A stretch of DNA of 42,880 nt from Myxococcales bacterium (GTDB lineage: Bacteria; Myxococcota_A; UBA796; GCA-2862545): positions 1-42,880 of the forward strand of contig JAHQVJ010000095.1 of NCBI GenBank assembly GCA_019634415.1. Reading direction: 5' to 3'. Made by a program: the position numbers and the translations under genes. This document shows positions 42,645-42,880 of the stretch, one piece after another; the first letter of the stretch is position 1, and every line of letters starts with the position of its first letter. The notes under the pieces are model-generated. The model saw only the letters and a list, made by a program, of their open reading frames with translations. It ran no database searches and was not told the DNA's origin.

Positions 42645-42880
42645 GTCGTCGAGGGAGGGACCAGCCGTTCGCTACCGCTAGACCTGGGACATGGAAGGCT
42701 CACCGATCTGGCCGGGATCTACACCCCTCTGCGGGGCATGGAACCACGACTGGCGAGGTTGAACCAGCCCATCCCCGCAGAGGGGTGTAGATCCCGATAG
42801 CCAAGATCTGGAACAGCCTTCCTTGTGAAGGATGCGTGCTGGTGTTCCTGGGCGGCGCAACGCCGACCGAATGGCTAGAC
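42645..42880 (-). ncRNA. Retron-like msr-msd unit 3, cut by the window edge
   Basis: The scaffold begins at 42666 and is present up to CTAGAC at the last base of the window, one base short of the 216 bases of the others. The long stem is 42713-42736 with 42773-42796 (24 bp, perfect) around loop 42737-42772, over the same lower stem as in unit 2. The a2 candidate is the sequence around 42645-42662 (GTCGTCGAGGGAGGGACC); its a1 partner must lie beyond the window. Outside the stem and the five bases next to it, the scaffold differs from unit 1 at a single loop base by hand count. Confidence 0.75.
42713..42796. repeat. Variable inverted repeat (stem) of unit 3
   Basis: Arms 42713-42736 and 42773-42796 are perfectly complementary over 24 bases. 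Aligned by position, the arm shares 14 of 24 bases with unit 1, including AC-x-CCCCT at positions 9-16, and 11 of 24 with unit 2. Confidence 0.95.

Larger units (their letters stand above)
41780..42880. repeat. Array of three 216-bp direct repeats (retron-like units)
   Basis: Three copies of one scaffold in the same orientation, at 41780, 42344 and 42666. Each is split identically into 47 constant bases, 24-base arm, 36-base loop, 24-base arm and 85 constant bases. The array runs to the window edge and may continue. Confidence 0.95.

Noticed and set aside
41950..42800. Small open frames across the ncRNA array
   Set aside because: They repeat with the scaffold, lack ribosome sites, and run through perfect hairpins; they are best explained by GC-rich non-coding sequence.
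41780..42880. CRISPR array
   Set aside because: The repeated part is 216 bp with a variable inverted repeat inside it; there are no short regular repeats with non-palindromic spacers and no cas genes.
41780..42880. Miniature transposons (MITEs) with terminal inverted repeats
   Set aside because: The short end pairing (about 9 bp) could suggest it, but there are no target duplications, the flanks pair in a unit-specific way, and the internal stem is exchanged while the rest is conserved.

Overview
The window is GC-rich and very gene-dense, with many lipoproteins and exported proteins of unknown function, Cys-rich secreted proteins, WD40/HEAT giants and a retron reverse transcriptase of the kind with an N-terminal extension. 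Together these suggest a myxobacterium or a close relative (Myxococcota). This is an inference from gene content; there is no rRNA or other phylogenetic marker in the window. No tRNA, rRNA, CRISPR array or intact insertion sequence was seen.

Layout. 1-1580 (+): the end of a haem-oxygenase-like diiron protein and a TPR-like protein. 13022-1564 (-): an apparent 11-gene operon. It starts with four exported or lipoprotein genes, continues with a complete peptide/nickel-type ABC importer (binding protein, two permeases, two ATPases) and ends with two exported proteins. 13094-13471 (-): a stand-alone homologue of ribosomal protein L7/L12, with a cluster of 9-bp half-sites upstream. 13714-15133 (-): a Cys-rich lipoprotein and a tRNA-dihydrouridine synthase gene split by an in-frame TAG. 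15261-20474: a small helical protein, an SDR, an unknown protein and a 1095-residue beta-propeller lipoprotein. 20522-28166 (+): GNAT, TPM, two Tim44-like proteins, START, MazG-like, an Arg-rich exported protein and two membrane proteins. 29516-28170 (-): an amidohydrolase lipoprotein.

The most striking region is 29535-42880, read from the right on the minus strand. It begins with an array of at least three 216-bp non-coding units (41780-41995, 42344-42559, 42666 to the window edge). The units have nearly identical scaffolds and exactly equal spacing. Each carries a different 24-bp inverted repeat around a conserved 36-nt loop, and the two complete units are flanked by their own distinct complementary arms. 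On the minus strand each unit has the order of a retron msr-msd: a1 arm, two short hairpins, one long hairpin, a2 arm. Forty nucleotides after the last unit an operon begins: a 951-aa helical-repeat protein, a 2061-aa WD40-HEAT protein, a winged-helix/SWIM/WGR-like protein and a retron-type reverse transcriptase (NAAAH, YADD and VTG motifs). I read this as a multi-ncRNA retron in which one reverse transcriptase serves several templates that differ in the msd stem. The scaffold hardly changes while both arms of the stem change together. That pattern, with the large HEAT/WD40/SWIM partners, is the best candidate here for an undescribed system, probably in phage defence. The function is inferred, not shown.
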